DNA of 64,000 bases from Fictibacillus norfolkensis (GTDB lineage: Bacteria > Bacillota > Bacilli > Bacillales > Fictibacillaceae), in contig NZ_JACSQM010000002.1 of the NCBI RefSeq assembly GCF_014836645.1, positions 124,001 to 188,000 of the forward strand. Reading direction: 5' to 3'. Numbering within the stretch: position 1 is the stretch's first letter; each line of letters begins with the position of its first letter. The position numbers were made by a program, and so were the translations under genes. Of this stretch, positions 25,548-34,914 are shown piece by piece. Under the pieces are notes generated by a model that was not told the origin of the DNA, made no database searches, and was given only the letters and a program-made list of their open reading frames with translations.

Positions 25548-26732
25548 ATGATTCATTTATTTTCACACAATGATTTAGACGGAAAATCGTGCGGTTATTT
25601 AGCACAACTAGCATTTGGAGACAATTGTAAAATTTCGTATTGTTCACACGGAACGATTAACGACCGTGTAGAGATGCTGCTCGATAATCCAAAAGAAAGA
25701 AAAACAGAAATTATCATTACCGATATTGCAGTCAATGAAGAATTAATGATGCGGCTTGATGAACGCTCGAATGCTGGCGGAAAAGTAAAGCTGATCGATC
25801 ACCATGCAACAGCGCTTCATTTCAATGGCTTTGACTGGGGGCATGTTCAAGTTCGTTATGACGATAACCGTTTAACATGTGCCACTTCCCTTTTCTACGA
25901 ATATTTGATCGAGAACAATAAGCTTAAACCAACAGGGGCACTTGATGAATATGTTGAGCTAGTTCGTTTATATGATACGTGGGAATGGTTTGATCAGAAG
26001 GTTGAAGCTAAGCGTTTGAACGACTTATTCTTTATCCTACCTCCTGATAAATTTGAGGATCAGATCATGGATCGTTTAAAAGGTGATTCTTTTCAGTTCT
26101 CAGAAACAGAAACAACGATTCTCGATCTAGAAGAAGAAAATATTGCAGATTACATTAAAAAGAAACAGCGTCAGATGGTCGAGATCTGGGATACTTGGTC
26201 TTTAGGTGAAGGTTCTGAAGAGAAAACGTATAAAATTGGTATTATTCATGCTGAACGTTATCACTCTGAACTTGGAAACGAGATCAATCGTGAAAATCCT
26301 CATTTAGACTTAATCGTGATCCTGAATATTGCAAACAAACGAATCGGTCTTCGTACCATTCATGAAGAAGTAGATTGCTCCATTTATGCGAAGCAGTATG
26401 GTGGCGGTGGACACCCGAAAGCTTCAGGTGGAAACATGACTTCTGAAGCGTTTGAAAAATTTGTTGTTGCCGCATTCCATGAACAGCCTCGACGAATCGA
26501 TGCACCAAAGAACGAGCACAACGTGAAGGAAAATCCTGATGGCAGCTTATATGTGAATAATCACCGTGAAGTATCTAAGATTTATTCTGAAGATAACCAA
26601 ACATGGGTGATCACTCATAAGACTCATCCAGTTGAAGGAACATTTAAAAGCTATCAAGATGCGGAAAATTACGTCAAGCGCCACTTTGAGGGTTGGCTGA
26701 TGCGTGATGATGAAGCGAATAACAGTAACTAA
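25548..26732 (+). CDS. DHH-family phosphoesterase (DHHA1)
   Basis: 394 residues from the ATG at 25548 with GAGAGGA upstream. Other in-frame starts exist (ATG 25497, TTG 25488) but homologues typically begin at the HLFSHNDLDG motif. The DHH domain has 'HNDLDG', 'ITDIAV' and 'LIDHHATAL'; the DHHA1 C-domain has 'GGGGHPKASGGN'. Enzymes of this family cleave small phosphodiesters such as oligoribonucleotides, 3',5'-phosphoadenosine phosphate or c-di-AMP. The substrate here is not determined. Confidence 0.86.
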   Translation: MIHLFSHNDLDGKSCGYLAQLAFGDNCKISYCSHGTINDRVEMLLDNPKERKTEIIITDIAVNEELMMRLDERSNAGGKVKLIDHHATALHFNGFDWGHVQVRYDDNRLTCATSLFYEYLIENNKLKPTGALDEYVELVRLYDTWEWFDQKVEAKRLNDLFFILPPDKFEDQIMDRLKGDSFQFSETETTILDLEEENIADYIKKKQRQMVEIWDTWSLGEGSEEKTYKIGIIHAERYHSELGNEINRENPHLDLIVILNIANKRIGLRTIHEEVDCSIYAKQYGGGGHPKASGGNMTSEAFEKFVVAAFHEQPRRIDAPKNEHNVKENPDGSLYVNNHREVSKIYSEDNQTWVITHKTHPVEGTFKSYQDAENYVKRHFEGWLMRDDEANNSN

Positions 26733-26740
26733 CCTTTCAT

Positions 26741-26768
26741 ACCTTGGCTTTTACAGCCAAGGTATTTT
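26741..26768 (+). terminator. Terminator of the DHH gene
   Basis: ACCTTGGCT (26741-26749) pairs with AGCCAAGGT (26755-26763), followed by ATTTTTAT. Confidence 0.8.
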
Positions 26769-26842
26769 TATTTGCATTTAACGTATACGCATTGACTTCG
26801 AAAACCTAGAGCACTGACTTCCTGTAAAGAAGATCTGGTTAA

Positions 26843-26877
26843 GAAAAGACGCTTAGAATTGTTCTAAGCGTCTTTTC
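26843..26877. terminator. Bidirectional terminator ending ohrR
   Basis: GAAAAGACGCTTAGAA (26843-26858) pairs perfectly with TTCTAAGCGTCTTTTC (26862-26877) over a 3-base loop. Confidence 0.85.
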
Positions 26878-26882
26878 TTCTT

Positions 26883-27323
26883 TCATTTCGAATGATTCTG
26901 CAACTGTTCTAACATATTTGATAACGTTTCATTTAATAATGATAGTTCTTCTTTTTTCATCGGAATATTATCAACAAGCTGACTTGGAATACACTCAGCT
27001 TTTTCTTTTAAAGCATTTCCTTTTTTCGTTACAGACACGATAACACTTCGCTCATCTTGTTCTGATCTTTTTCTTTCGACGAGACCATTGATCTCCATGC
27101 GCTTTAACATCGGAGTAAGTGTCCCTGAATCTAAAAATAATCTTTGCCCTAATTCTTTTACAGACAATGAATGTTTTTCCCATAAAAGAAGCAAAACTAA
27201 GTATTGTGGATATGTGACGTTGAGTTCTTTTAACAACTCTCGATAAAGCTTTGTGATCTCACGTTCTGCTGTATAAATTTTAAAACATATTTGATTTTCT
27301 AATTTTAAGGTTTCACTTTTCAT
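26883..27323 (-). CDS. ohrR: MarR-family peroxide sensor OhrR
   Basis: 146 residues from ATG 27323 with GAAAGGAAAC upstream. 'LENQICFKIYTAEREITKLYRELLKELN' carries the sensing Cys13, the position of Cys15 in B. subtilis OhrR. The winged helix 'LDSGTLTPMLKRMEINGLVERKRSEQDERSV' is nearly identical to OhrR. It represses ohr; oxidation of the Cys by organic hydroperoxide releases DNA. It is divergent from ohr and shares its operator. Confidence 0.95.
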   Translation of the reverse strand: MKSETLKLENQICFKIYTAEREITKLYRELLKELNVTYPQYLVLLLLWEKHSLSVKELGQRLFLDSGTLTPMLKRMEINGLVERKRSEQDERSVIVSVTKKGNALKEKAECIPSQLVDNIPMKKEELSLLNETLSNMLEQLQNHSK

Positions 27324-27356
27324 GATGTTTCCTTTCTTTTTGTAAAGGGTATTTGC

Positions 27357-27464
27357 ATTATAACACAATTTAGTTTTACACAATTAAATTGTTTGACTCT
27401 ACAAAAAAGATACGTTATGATGATTACGAGTTATTAAGTTGTGCACAATTTAATTTTACACAAA
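27357..27464. promoter_or_regulatory. OhrR operator region with divergent ohrR and ohr promoters
   Basis: A perfect dyad ACAATT-A-AATTGT is at 27380-27392. Two related 19-base elements, ACAATTTAGTTTTACACAA (from 27365) and ACAATTTAATTTTACACAA (from 27446), differ by one base. The ohr promoter is TTGACT (27393-27398), 17 bp, TATGAT (27416-27421). On the minus strand the ohrR -10 TATAAT lies at 27357-27362. The central dyad overlaps both -35 regions. Confidence 0.85.
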
Positions 27465-27480
27465 CAAAGGAGTGTTTTGA

Positions 27481-27903
27481 ATGGAAGCATTATACACAGC
27501 AAAAGCAACAGCTGAAGGTGGAAGAGCAGGTACGGTTAAGAGTGATAACGGTGTTTTACATCATGAATTAGCTATGCCAAAATCGCTTGGTGGATCAGGA
27601 AGCGAGAACGCAACAAACCCTGAGCAACTATTCGCAGCAGGATATGCCGCTTGCTTTGATTCAGCACTAAACTTAGTTGCGCGTCAAAGCAAAAAACGAA
27701 TTGAATCAAAAGTGACTGCTGAAGTTTCTATAGGTAAAGATACAGATGGCGGGTTTAAGCTCGCTGTAGTTCTAAACGTGGGTGTTAATGGTGTAACACA
27801 AGAAGAAGCTGAAGAACTAGTAAAGACTGCTCACGGTGTTTGTCCATATTCTAAAGCAACAAGCGGCAACATTGACGTTGAATTAAAAACTGAACTTTTA
27901 TAA
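27481..27903 (+). CDS. ohrA: Organic hydroperoxide resistance protein (Ohr/OsmC fold)
   Basis: 140 residues. The two redox Cys are in 'GYAACFDSALNLV' and 'HGVCPYSKATSGN', with the essential Arg region 'GGRAGTV'. This thiol peroxidase detoxifies fatty-acid and organic hydroperoxides using lipoylated partners. The Cys at the first site is a normal Cys codon. It is controlled by the adjacent OhrR. Confidence 0.95.
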   Translation: MEALYTAKATAEGGRAGTVKSDNGVLHHELAMPKSLGGSGSENATNPEQLFAAGYAACFDSALNLVARQSKKRIESKVTAEVSIGKDTDGGFKLAVVLNVGVNGVTQEEAEELVKTAHGVCPYSKATSGNIDVELKTELL

Positions 27904-27912
27904 TGCAAGATT

Positions 27913-27942
27913 AAAAGGACCATTCGTTTTGGTCCTTTTTTT
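27913..27942 (+). terminator. Terminator of ohr
   Basis: AAAAGGACC (27913-27921) pairs with GGTCCTTTT (27931-27939), followed by T-rich sequence. Confidence 0.85.
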
Positions 27943-28113
27943 ATTTGTATCCTCCCCTCTACCTTCTTCTAACTTCTTTGGCCGTCTTACCCTCCTTATT
28001 TATTTTTAAAAAATTCTTTGTTTCTATATCTAATCCAAACAAGTAGTCGTATAATTATTCATAAATAAATAATTATTCAGAATTGAATATTTTATTCTGC
28101 TACTAAGGGACTG

Positions 28114-29496
28114 ATGAACGTGACTCAATCAAAAGACTGGAACGAAAACGAACAGATTCTTCATTCTTTAAAAGATGATATTTTAGTTACGAATGTAGAG
28201 GGCATAATCCTTAAAGTCAGTGAAGTTACAGGAAAGATCTACGGAGTTGAATCAGACAGCTTAATCGGAAAATCCGTCTATGATCTAGAAGCACAAGGGT
28301 TATTCACACCGATTCTCACGCCAATGGTTGTAAAAGAAAATAAAAAAATCACGTTTGTACAAACAACGAATAAAGGAAAAAAACTGCTTGTTACAGGAAT
28401 CCCTGTTTATAACGAACAAGGCGAACTATTTAGAATTGTAAGCTACTCACACGACATTACAGAGCTGGCTCAATACAAAGACTTTTTGTTTGCTATGGAA
28501 GAAGAGATGCAGCGCGTAAAAACGGAGCTAGAGTTATTAAGAAGCAAACAGCTTCATGATGCTGGAATTATCGCTAAAAGTGAAGATATGAAAAAAGCAG
28601 TTTCAACAGCTCTTCAGTTATCAGAAGTTGATGTGAATGCATTAATCCTTGGGGAATCTGGTGTTGGAAAATCATTGTTAGCTAAATTTATTCACAATAA
28701 GAGCTACCGATCAAAGGGTCCATTCATTGAAGTTAACTGTGGTGCTATTCCAGATTCATTATTTGAAGCAGAATTATTTGGTTATGAACCTGGGGCTTTT
28801 ACAGGTGCGCAACAAAAAGGCAAAGTCGGCCTTATTGAACTATCGAACGGAGGCACACTCTTCTTAGATGAGATCGGTGAACTTCCCCTTCAGCACCAAG
28901 TTAAAGTTTTAAAAGTCATTCAAGAAAAACAGTTTTATCGTGTGGGAGGAACGAAACCAATCAAAGTAGATTTCCGTTTGATCTCTGCAACGAACAAAGA
29001 TCTGCAGAAGGCGATTCATGAGAAACAGTTTCGTGAAGACCTCTATTTTCGTTTAAACGTTGTACCCGTCACGATTCCCCCACTCCGAAAGCGAACGGAA
29101 GATATCGTACCACTTCTACATATGCTTTTACAGCAATTCGAAGAAAAATATAACAAGAAGAAAAGGTTAGATGAAGCTGTCATTCATCATCTTCTGCATT
29201 ATGAATGGAGAGGAAATGTACGGGAACTGATCAACATCATGGAACGATTAGTGGTACTCTCTCCTACCACTCTTATTACGGATGAGCACCTTCCCGATCA
29301 TGTAAAAGAAGGTGCATCTATCCCTTCTCCATCTATTCATACCGAACAAACACTTAAACAGATGTTAGATAATAGAGAGAAACAAATTTTATTAGCAGCT
29401 AGAAAGAAATATAGAACGACTATAAGGATGGCAGAAGCACTCGGCACTAGCCAGCCTTCAATCGTAAGAAAAATGAAAAAATATCAGATTATTTAG
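28114..29496 (+). CDS. PAS-sensing sigma-54-dependent activator (GabR-like)
   Basis: 460 residues. N-terminal PAS domain (about 17-120), a coiled linker, AAA+ central domain with Walker A 'GESGVGKS', sigma-54 contact loop 'GAFTGAQQKG', Walker B 'LFLDEIGE', and a C-terminal TyrR-type helix-turn-helix ('RMAEALGTSQPSIVRKM'). It activates RNA polymerase-sigma-54 at -24/-12 promoters. Such a promoter lies directly downstream, before a GabT-like gene. In B. thuringiensis, as I recall, a similar regulator drives the GABA shunt. An AT-rich inverted repeat (ATAATTATT...AATAATTAT) at 28051-28076 sits upstream. Confidence 0.9.
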   Translation: MNVTQSKDWNENEQILHSLKDDILVTNVEGIILKVSEVTGKIYGVESDSLIGKSVYDLEAQGLFTPILTPMVVKENKKITFVQTTNKGKKLLVTGIPVYNEQGELFRIVSYSHDITELAQYKDFLFAMEEEMQRVKTELELLRSKQLHDAGIIAKSEDMKKAVSTALQLSEVDVNALILGESGVGKSLLAKFIHNKSYRSKGPFIEVNCGAIPDSLFEAELFGYEPGAFTGAQQKGKVGLIELSNGGTLFLDEIGELPLQHQVKVLKVIQEKQFYRVGGTKPIKVDFRLISATNKDLQKAIHEKQFREDLYFRLNVVPVTIPPLRKRTEDIVPLLHMLLQQFEEKYNKKKRLDEAVIHHLLHYEWRGNVRELINIMERLVVLSPTTLITDEHLPDHVKEGASIPSPSIHTEQTLKQMLDNREKQILLAARKKYRTTIRMAEALGTSQPSIVRKMKKYQII

Positions 29497-29500
29497 TTTT

Positions 29501-29518
29501 TTGGCATGATCCTTGCAT
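29501..29518 (+). promoter_or_regulatory. Sigma-54 (-24/-12) promoter
   Basis: TTGGCATGATCCTTGCAT has GG at 29503-29504, ten bases, then GC at 29515-29516, matching the sigma-54 consensus TGGCAC-N5-TTGC. It lies 63 bases before the aminotransferase GTG and just after the sigma-54 activator gene. Confidence 0.85.
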
Positions 29519-29580
29519 GGATATTCTATATAGAAATTATTTATACAACATGAGAATGGAATATCAAGGAGGTAATACAC

Positions 29581-30924
29581 GTGTCAATGAACAACTGGAG
29601 CAACCTTGTAACCGAGATGCCTAACCTATTGGCGCCAAGTATGGCAAAAGATCATCCGAACCTACCCGTCGTAAAAGCAGAGGGCTGCTACTATTATGGA
29701 TTGGATGGAAAGCAATATCTTGATTTCACTTCTGGTATCGCAACGGCAAATACCGGCCATCGTCATCCAAAAGTGGTCCAAGCTATCAAAGATGCAGCAG
29801 ATCACCTCATGCATGGACCATCTGGAGTCATCATGTACGAGTCAATCCTGCGACTTTCAAAGGAACTAGCTCATGTTCTGCCAGGAAATTTGGATTGTTT
29901 CTTTTTTGCAAATAGCGGAACTGAAGCAATTGAAGGTGCATTGAAACTCGCAAAGCATGTCACAAAAAGACCGTATGTGATTTCTTTTACCGGATGCTTT
30001 CATGGTCGATCACTAGGTGCGTTGAGCGTGACAACATCCAAAAGCAAATACCGCAAGTTTCTTCAGCCGAACGGTCTTGCCTATCAAGTTCCCTTTGCAG
30101 ATGAAAAGAGCGCACCAAGCGGAGTAGATTCAGAAACGTACGTCATCGAGAAGCTTGAGAAAGATTTTGAAACACTGTTCAATCATCAAGTAACACCTGA
30201 AGAAGTCGCCTGTATGATTGTAGAACCTGTTCTAGGTGAAGGAGGCTATATCGTTCCACCGAGTGGCTGGCTGAAGAAAATCAGAGAAGTTTGTGACAAT
30301 CATGGCATCTTGCTGATTTTCGATGAAGTTCAGACGGGATTCGGAAGAACAGGTGAATGGTTCGCTGCTCAAACGTTCGGAGTTACGCCAGACATCATGG
30401 CTATTGCAAAAGGTATTGCTTCAGGACTGCCACTAAGCGCAACAGTTGCTTCTAAAGAACTCATGCAGCAATGGCCTCTCGGCAGTCACGGAACAACATT
30501 TGGTGGAAACCCGATCGCTTGTGAAGCAGCGCTCGCTACAATTGAAGTCTTAACTAAAGAAAAACTCATCGAAAACTCAAAAAACATGGGGAATTATGCA
30601 TGTGCAAAATTGAAAGAACTTCAAGAGCGGACTCCGTTGATCGGGAGCATTCGTGCGGTAGGACTTATGATTGGAATTGAAATCATCGATCCTTTTACTG
30701 GTAAGCCAGACGGTCAAGCACTCATGAATATTCTAGACAAGTGTTTAGAGAAAGGCGTTCTTTTTTATCTTTGCGGAAATCATGGTGAAGTAATCAGAAT
30801 GATTCCTCCTCTAACGATCAATCAAGAACAGATTGATCAAGGTCTTGCTGTCCTTGAAGAGTCACTTACAGAATATATGGTTGAGGTTCATGCTCAACTA
30901 TCGGAGAATTATCAAAACGCGTAA
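29581..30924 (+). CDS. gabT: Aminotransferase class III, GabT-like
   Basis: 447 residues, GTG start 8 bases after AAGGAGG. PLP-binding pattern: '[17 protein letters not shown]', '[12 protein letters not shown]' and the Schiff-base Lys in '[12 protein letters not shown]'. It resembles GABA or omega-amino acid aminotransferase, which makes succinic semialdehyde from GABA and 2-oxoglutarate. Sigma-54 control and a following sodium symporter support GABA or related amine use. No gabD is adjacent; an aldehyde dehydrogenase lies at 58226 but is too far to link. Confidence 0.88.
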   Translation: MSMNNWSNLVTEMPNLLAPSMAKDHPNLPVVKAEGCYYYGLDGKQYLDFTSGIATANTGHRHPKVVQAIKDAADHLMHGPSGVIMYESILRLSKELAHVLPGNLDCFFFANSGTEAIEGALKLAKHVTKRPYVISFTGCFHGRSLGALSVTTSKSKYRKFLQPNGLAYQVPFADEKSAPSGVDSETYVIEKLEKDFETLFNHQVTPEEVACMIVEPVLGEGGYIVPPSGWLKKIREVCDNHGILLIFDEVQTGFGRTGEWFAAQTFGVTPDIMAIAKGIASGLPLSATVASKELMQQWPLGSHGTTFGGNPIACEAALATIEVLTKEKLIENSKNMGNYACAKLKELQERTPLIGSIRAVGLMIGIEIIDPFTGKPDGQALMNILDKCLEKGVLFYLCGNHGEVIRMIPPLTINQEQIDQGLAVLEESLTEYMVEVHAQLSENYQNA

Positions 30925-30965
30925 AGCTTAGTTCAAGGATTACACTAAAAAGGAGGTTTTTTATT

Positions 30966-32408
30966 ATGCAAACTTTTGATACAGTTATTATTCTTTTGTA
31001 TTTCGCCGTATTGATCGGTGCAGGAATCATCGGCTCTACTAAAGCAAAGACTTCTGAAGATTTTACATTAGCAGGACGCAACCTTGGCATGTTTATGTAT
31101 CTTGGTTGTTTGTCTGCCGTTATTTTAGGTGGAGCTGCTACGATTGGAACGACAAAGCTAGGATATCAGTTCGGGATCTCTGGCATCTGGTTTGTATCAA
31201 TGATTGGTTTAGGTATTATTCTTTTAGGTACTATATTTATTAAAAAGATCGATTCATTAAAAGTTACAACGATCAGTGAACTTTTGGGAAAACGGTACAA
31301 ATCTGAAACACGTCTTTTAAGTGCCATCGTGGCTTCTATATATACTTTAATGATCGCAGTTACCCAAGTGATCGGGATGGGAACGATCATTAATGTGCTC
31401 TTAGGCTGGAGCTTAACAACTTCTATGTTAGTTGGAGGAGGTATCGTCCTCTTCTATACAATCCTAGGTGGAATGTGGAGTGTTACAGTCACGGATATTA
31501 TTCAATTTATCGTAATGACGGTTGGTATCTTCTTCATTATGGTTCCTATGAGTCTTTCAAAGGTAGATGGTCTAGGAAATCTATTAACAAAACTTCCTGA
31601 TTCTCACTTAGATTTCACAGGCATCGGTTATCAGCAGATCTTCCAATACTTTTTGTTGTTTGCGCTCGGTATGGTCGTATCACAAGACATCTGGCAACGT
31701 GTTTTCACAGCAAAATCTAGTAAGATAGCTAGAAATGGATCAATTTTTGCAGGAGTTTATAGTTTTGCATACGCGATTGCAGGAAGCATCATCGGTATGT
31801 GTGCATTCATAGTGCTGCCTTCATTAGATAATCCGCAGAATACATTTGCTGAGATGGCCCTTACCATTTTACCAACGGGTATCTTAGGACTTGTGCTTGC
31901 AAGTGTGTGTTCAGCACTTATGTCAACAGCATCAGGATCGTTACTTGCATCTTCCACTCTGATTACAAACGACATCTTAAAACAATATTTCATGAAATCT
32001 CCTACCGACAAACAAATGATTAAAGCATCAAGACTCACAACACTTGTTATCGGTTTAATCGCTATTACTTTTTCCATATGGATTCAAGACGTACTCGTTG
32101 CACTTGATGTAGCTTATGCGATTCTATCTGGAGCGATCTTCATCCCGCTCGTTATGACGTTCTTTTGGAAACGAGCGACGCCTAATTCAGGATTTTATGC
32201 TATCTTAATTTCTACAGTTGTTGTACTAGCAGGATTGTTTATTGAAGGACTTACAGCTACGAATCCAATTCTATATGGTATGTCTGCTGGATTGGTTAGT
32301 ATAGTGGGTATATCCTTATTCACCGCTCCAATTTCAACTGAGTTCGACACACCTTTCGATGAAGATGTAGCACTTGATGATGTAGAAGAAGGAAGAAAAC
32401 AAGCTTGA
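30966..32408 (+). CDS. Sodium:solute symporter (SSS family)
   Basis: 480 residues with AAAAGGAGG upstream, 41 bases after gabT and probably the same operon. About 13 membrane helices; 'ILGGAATIGTTKLGYQFGISG' and 'SALMSTASGSLLASSTLI' are typical of SSS transporters with the LeuT fold and Na2 site. Operon context suggests import of GABA, another amino acid or a polyamine, but the substrate cannot be read from sequence. Confidence 0.9.
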   Translation: MQTFDTVIILLYFAVLIGAGIIGSTKAKTSEDFTLAGRNLGMFMYLGCLSAVILGGAATIGTTKLGYQFGISGIWFVSMIGLGIILLGTIFIKKIDSLKVTTISELLGKRYKSETRLLSAIVASIYTLMIAVTQVIGMGTIINVLLGWSLTTSMLVGGGIVLFYTILGGMWSVTVTDIIQFIVMTVGIFFIMVPMSLSKVDGLGNLLTKLPDSHLDFTGIGYQQIFQYFLLFALGMVVSQDIWQRVFTAKSSKIARNGSIFAGVYSFAYAIAGSIIGMCAFIVLPSLDNPQNTFAEMALTILPTGILGLVLASVCSALMSTASGSLLASSTLITNDILKQYFMKSPTDKQMIKASRLTTLVIGLIAITFSIWIQDVLVALDVAYAILSGAIFIPLVMTFFWKRATPNSGFYAILISTVVVLAGLFIEGLTATNPILYGMSAGLVSIVGISLFTAPISTEFDTPFDEDVALDDVEEGRKQA

Positions 32409-32414
32409 AACTAC

Positions 32415-32445
32415 AAAAAGCCTTTCCCATTGGGAAGGCTTTTTC
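32415..32445 (+). terminator. Terminator of the gabT-symporter operon
   Basis: AAAAAGCCTTTCCCA pairs with TGGGAAGGCTTTTT with a one-base bulge. Confidence 0.75.
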
Positions 32446-32517
32446 AATAACTCAACAAATAATATAAGTTCGTTATATACCCACGAAATCTCCTTCTTCT
32501 AGCGGCCAAAAAAGTTT

Positions 32518-32799
32518 TTATTTTTCTCCGATCCCAAACGATAATAATAACAGACCGATTATAGAAATCAAACCCATGAACAAGATAAAAAACAGTCCGA
32601 AAAACTTAGCTTTTCCAGCTTCTTTCTTCACAATAGCTATAACGCTAAAGATGACACCGAAAAAATATAGCATGATTCCACTAAAAAGAAAGATAGCAAC
32701 TTGTTGAGCTACATCATCTTGAACGATGAAAGCCCAGCCAACAAGTAGAATTCCTGCTAAACAAAACCATAATGATAAACGACCAAAACGCAGATTCAA
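32518..32799 (-). CDS. Small three-helix membrane protein
   Basis: 93 residues, TTG start about 10 bases after AGGAG. Three membrane segments (about 9-25, 33-57, 66-90) and a charged short loop; ends GIGEK. It lies downstream of a second small membrane gene on the same strand, spaced 84 bases. No family recognised. Confidence 0.65.
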   Translation of the reverse strand: MNLRFGRLSLWFCLAGILLVGWAFIVQDDVAQQVAIFLFSGIMLYFFGVIFSVIAIVKKEAGKAKFFGLFFILFMGLISIIGLLLLSFGIGEK

Positions 32800-32883
32800 T
32801 GTATGGGCACACTCCTGTTTAAATTCTTCAAAAGAAGTTCAATATCCATTGTTGCCATTTTCCCTTCAAAAATCAACTATCTA

Positions 32884-33204
32884 CTAAATAAAATAATCTT
32901 TGTAATAAACTAATATGGAGATGAAAGAAACGAGGGTATAAATTACAGCTGTATAATAAGGATAACTCGGTTTGAACGTTGCTTTTTCTTCTTCAATCTT
33001 GATTCCTGTCATAGCTTGTGCCTGTATACGAACCATGTTTGATGAAAGTCCACCTTTTGAAGTGAAAAATCGAATAGTGAGAGCAAAAATCAATCCAACA
33101 AATAATGAAGTGTCAATAAACGCCACTCCTAAAAGATTTGCCACCACAAAGTTGATGACTAACAATAAGAAAACGGTAACGATACAGCTAGTAAAATGTT
33201 TCAT
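32884..33204 (-). CDS. Small membrane protein, unknown function
   Basis: 106 residues with GAGGAGATATC before the ATG. Three predicted helices (about 6-24, 30-46, 86-102) and a hydrophilic middle containing 'RIQAQAMTGIKIEEEK'. Family not recognised; it may be an envelope protein shared by Bacillaceae. Confidence 0.7.
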   Translation of the reverse strand: MKHFTSCIVTVFLLLVINFVVANLLGVAFIDTSLFVGLIFALTIRFFTSKGGLSSNMVRIQAQAMTGIKIEEEKATFKPSYPYYTAVIYTLVSFISILVYYKDYFI

Positions 33205-33329
33205 GATATCTCCTCCTCAAAAGGTTATACGAATAATAAGGAAGAAAGTTCCAAAATTATGATGAATATTGAACCAATCAAAACACGCCCATGCAAGTTT
33301 GCACCGGGCGTGTTCGTATTACTATTATT

Positions 33330-33833
33330 CTACTTTTTATCATATCTCGTCATTCGTTCATTTACTCGTTCACTAAGGATATATCTGTATTGTGCGGTTC
33401 GGAACAATTTTGCCTCTAATGCATATTTAGATTGGGGTAAGATTAAATTAGCAGTATTTTTAAAGTGGACACTGCACGTGTCAGAATCTATGGAATCTAT
33501 TCGTTGAACATGCGATTGGGATAACCAGATACACGTTTCATTCTTAGGAGATTCAACAGGAAAAAAGAAAATGCCTAGTTCGAGGTTAATCATGATCGGG
33601 GATAAACTCACATAGCCCATAGAGCGACGAACTGCTTCTCGCCTGCCTTCATAGCTAGAACCAAAAAATAAACAGCTCTCATTAATAATCTTGATCGGGC
33701 TCAGGGCAACTCTTTCGTTTTTTTCACTTTCTAAAATTTCCGTTTGCACCTCTCCATATTCGTTATAAAACGGTAAGATTGCCATTGTGCTCGTGTTAAT
33801 TTCGTAGGACCGTAGAAGTAATGTTTTTTCCAT
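33330..33833 (-). CDS. comK: Competence transcription factor ComK
   Basis: 167 residues with GGGAGGATG before the ATG. 'STMAILPFYNEYGEVQTEILES', 'SPIKIINESCLFFGSSYEGR', 'SPIMINLELGIFFFPVESPKNETCIWLS' and 'NGxxNLSQSKYALEAKLFRTAQYRY'-type elements are characteristic of ComK, the master activator of late competence genes that binds paired AT-boxes. It is somewhat shorter than the 192-residue B. subtilis protein, lacking much of the variable C-terminus. I see no exact AAAA-N5-TTTT pair in its own upstream AT-rich region, so autoregulation is not shown. Confidence 0.93.
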   Translation of the reverse strand: MEKTLLLRSYEINTSTMAILPFYNEYGEVQTEILESEKNERVALSPIKIINESCLFFGSSYEGRREAVRRSMGYVSLSPIMINLELGIFFFPVESPKNETCIWLSQSHVQRIDSIDSDTCSVHFKNTANLILPQSKYALEAKLFRTAQYRYILSERVNERMTRYDKK

Positions 33834-33962
33834 TTATACATCCTCCCTTTAAATAGTTGAAAGAACCATAACTCCTCCCCTTAGAAAATAGAAAGTAAAA
33901 TACTCCCAATAGGTAAATTATACTAATTGATTTGACAAAAATCTATATAATTTTACAAAAAT

Positions 33963-33988
33963 TTTAACTATTTAAATAAATAGTTAAA
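33963..33988. promoter_or_regulatory. 26-bp palindrome between comK and the cyanophycin genes
   Basis: TTTAACTATTTA and TAAATAGTTAAA are perfect 12-base arms around AA. A related half-site (TTTAAATAGTTGA) recurs near 33848-33860, next to the comK ribosome site. It lies about midway between the divergent genes, so an operator is possible. As DNA it could also form a cruciform. Confidence 0.5.
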
Positions 33989-34034
33989 TAATTCCTCAAA
34001 ATAGGTTTGAATTCTAGCGGATCGTGGTATACAT

Positions 34035-34072
34035 AACAGGGCGAAATGGACGAATATTTCGACCTGTTTTTC
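34035..34072 (+). terminator. Terminator-like hairpin in the cphBA leader
   Basis: AACAGG (34035-34040) pairs with CCTGTT (34063-34068) and CGAAAT (34042-34047) with ATTTCG (34056-34061), followed by T5. No plus-strand gene lies between it and the far-upstream terminated symporter, so it acts on leader RNA of the cyanophycin genes or on noncoding transcription. A TGgTATACA extended -10 overlaps its left arm, which complicates a leader role. Confidence 0.55.
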
Positions 34073-34104
34073 CTACTACTTAATGAATAAGAGGCTGATG
34101 AAAG

Positions 34105-34899
34105 ATGGCAAAAGGTGATCTGCTGATCATTGGTGGCAATGAGGACAAGAGCGAAAAGAAAATAATCTTATCTAGATTCTCTGCACTATGTAAAAATCGT
34201 CAAGGACCAATAGGAATCCTGACAACTGCATCCGGCTATCCGGAAGAAGTAGGCAGTGAATATTATCAACTGTTTCAAACATTACATGGTACTAAGCCAC
34301 TGCTTTTCCATTTAGATTCCCGTGAAAAAGCGGAAGACCCTGAATTACCCGAACAGCTTTCTTCTCTGTCTGGTCTTTTCATGACAGGAGGCGACCAATT
34401 AAGACTGACAAGTATTTTAGGTGGGACATCCTTTTATAAACACCTCTTTCGAGAATGGCAAGACGGTTTGATTATCGGTGGAACGAGTGCCGGTGCTGCG
34501 GTTATGAGCAGATTAATGATTATCTCATCAAAGCTGTTTGAAAAAGAAGATGTTTCTATACTTGAGTTAGGTTCAGGCTTTGGATTTTTAGAAGACGTAA
34601 TTATTGATCAGCACTTTTCTCAGCGTGACCGGTTTAGTCGTCTCATGCGTGCTATCGCGTTAAATCCTCAAATTATTGGCATCGGTATCGATGAAAACAC
34701 TGCAATCTGGGTTCATAACGACGGCAAGCAGTTTGAGGTGATCGGTGAATACAACGTGAGCATATTTGATGGCAAAACATCGACGTATGTAGATATTGCT
34801 GAGAATAAAGGAAATATGACGATTTCCGATATCCGTTTCCATACACTTGGAGCAGGTGCTGTATTTAACTTATACAAACGAGAATTAATCATCACTTAA
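34105..34899 (+). CDS. cphB: Cyanophycinase
   Basis: 264 residues, S51 peptidase fold. The Ser nucleophile elbow is 'IIGGTSAGAAVMS' (residues near 126), with 'FMTGGDQLRL' and 'DQHFSQRDRFSRL' matching cyanophycinase. It hydrolyses the Asp-Arg polymer cyanophycin into beta-Asp-Arg dipeptides. It is 15 bases ahead of cyanophycin synthetase, so making and degrading enzymes are one operon. No signal peptide: intracellular. Confidence 0.94.
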   Translation: MAKGDLLIIGGNEDKSEKKIILSRFSALCKNRQGPIGILTTASGYPEEVGSEYYQLFQTLHGTKPLLFHLDSREKAEDPELPEQLSSLSGLFMTGGDQLRLTSILGGTSFYKHLFREWQDGLIIGGTSAGAAVMSRLMIISSKLFEKEDVSILELGSGFGFLEDVIIDQHFSQRDRFSRLMRAIALNPQIIGIGIDENTAIWVHNDGKQFEVIGEYNVSIFDGKTSTYVDIAENKGNMTISDIRFHTLGAGAVFNLYKRELIIT

Positions 34900-34914
34900 G
34901 GAGAGAACGTCTTA

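Noticed and set aside
33196-33507. 103-residue forward frame opposite comK
   Set aside because: Antisense to comK and a small membrane gene; composition is not protein-like.
33934-33970. ComK AT-boxes upstream of comK
   Set aside because: AT-rich, but no AAAA-N5-TTTT pair with standard spacing is present; I did not call binding sites.
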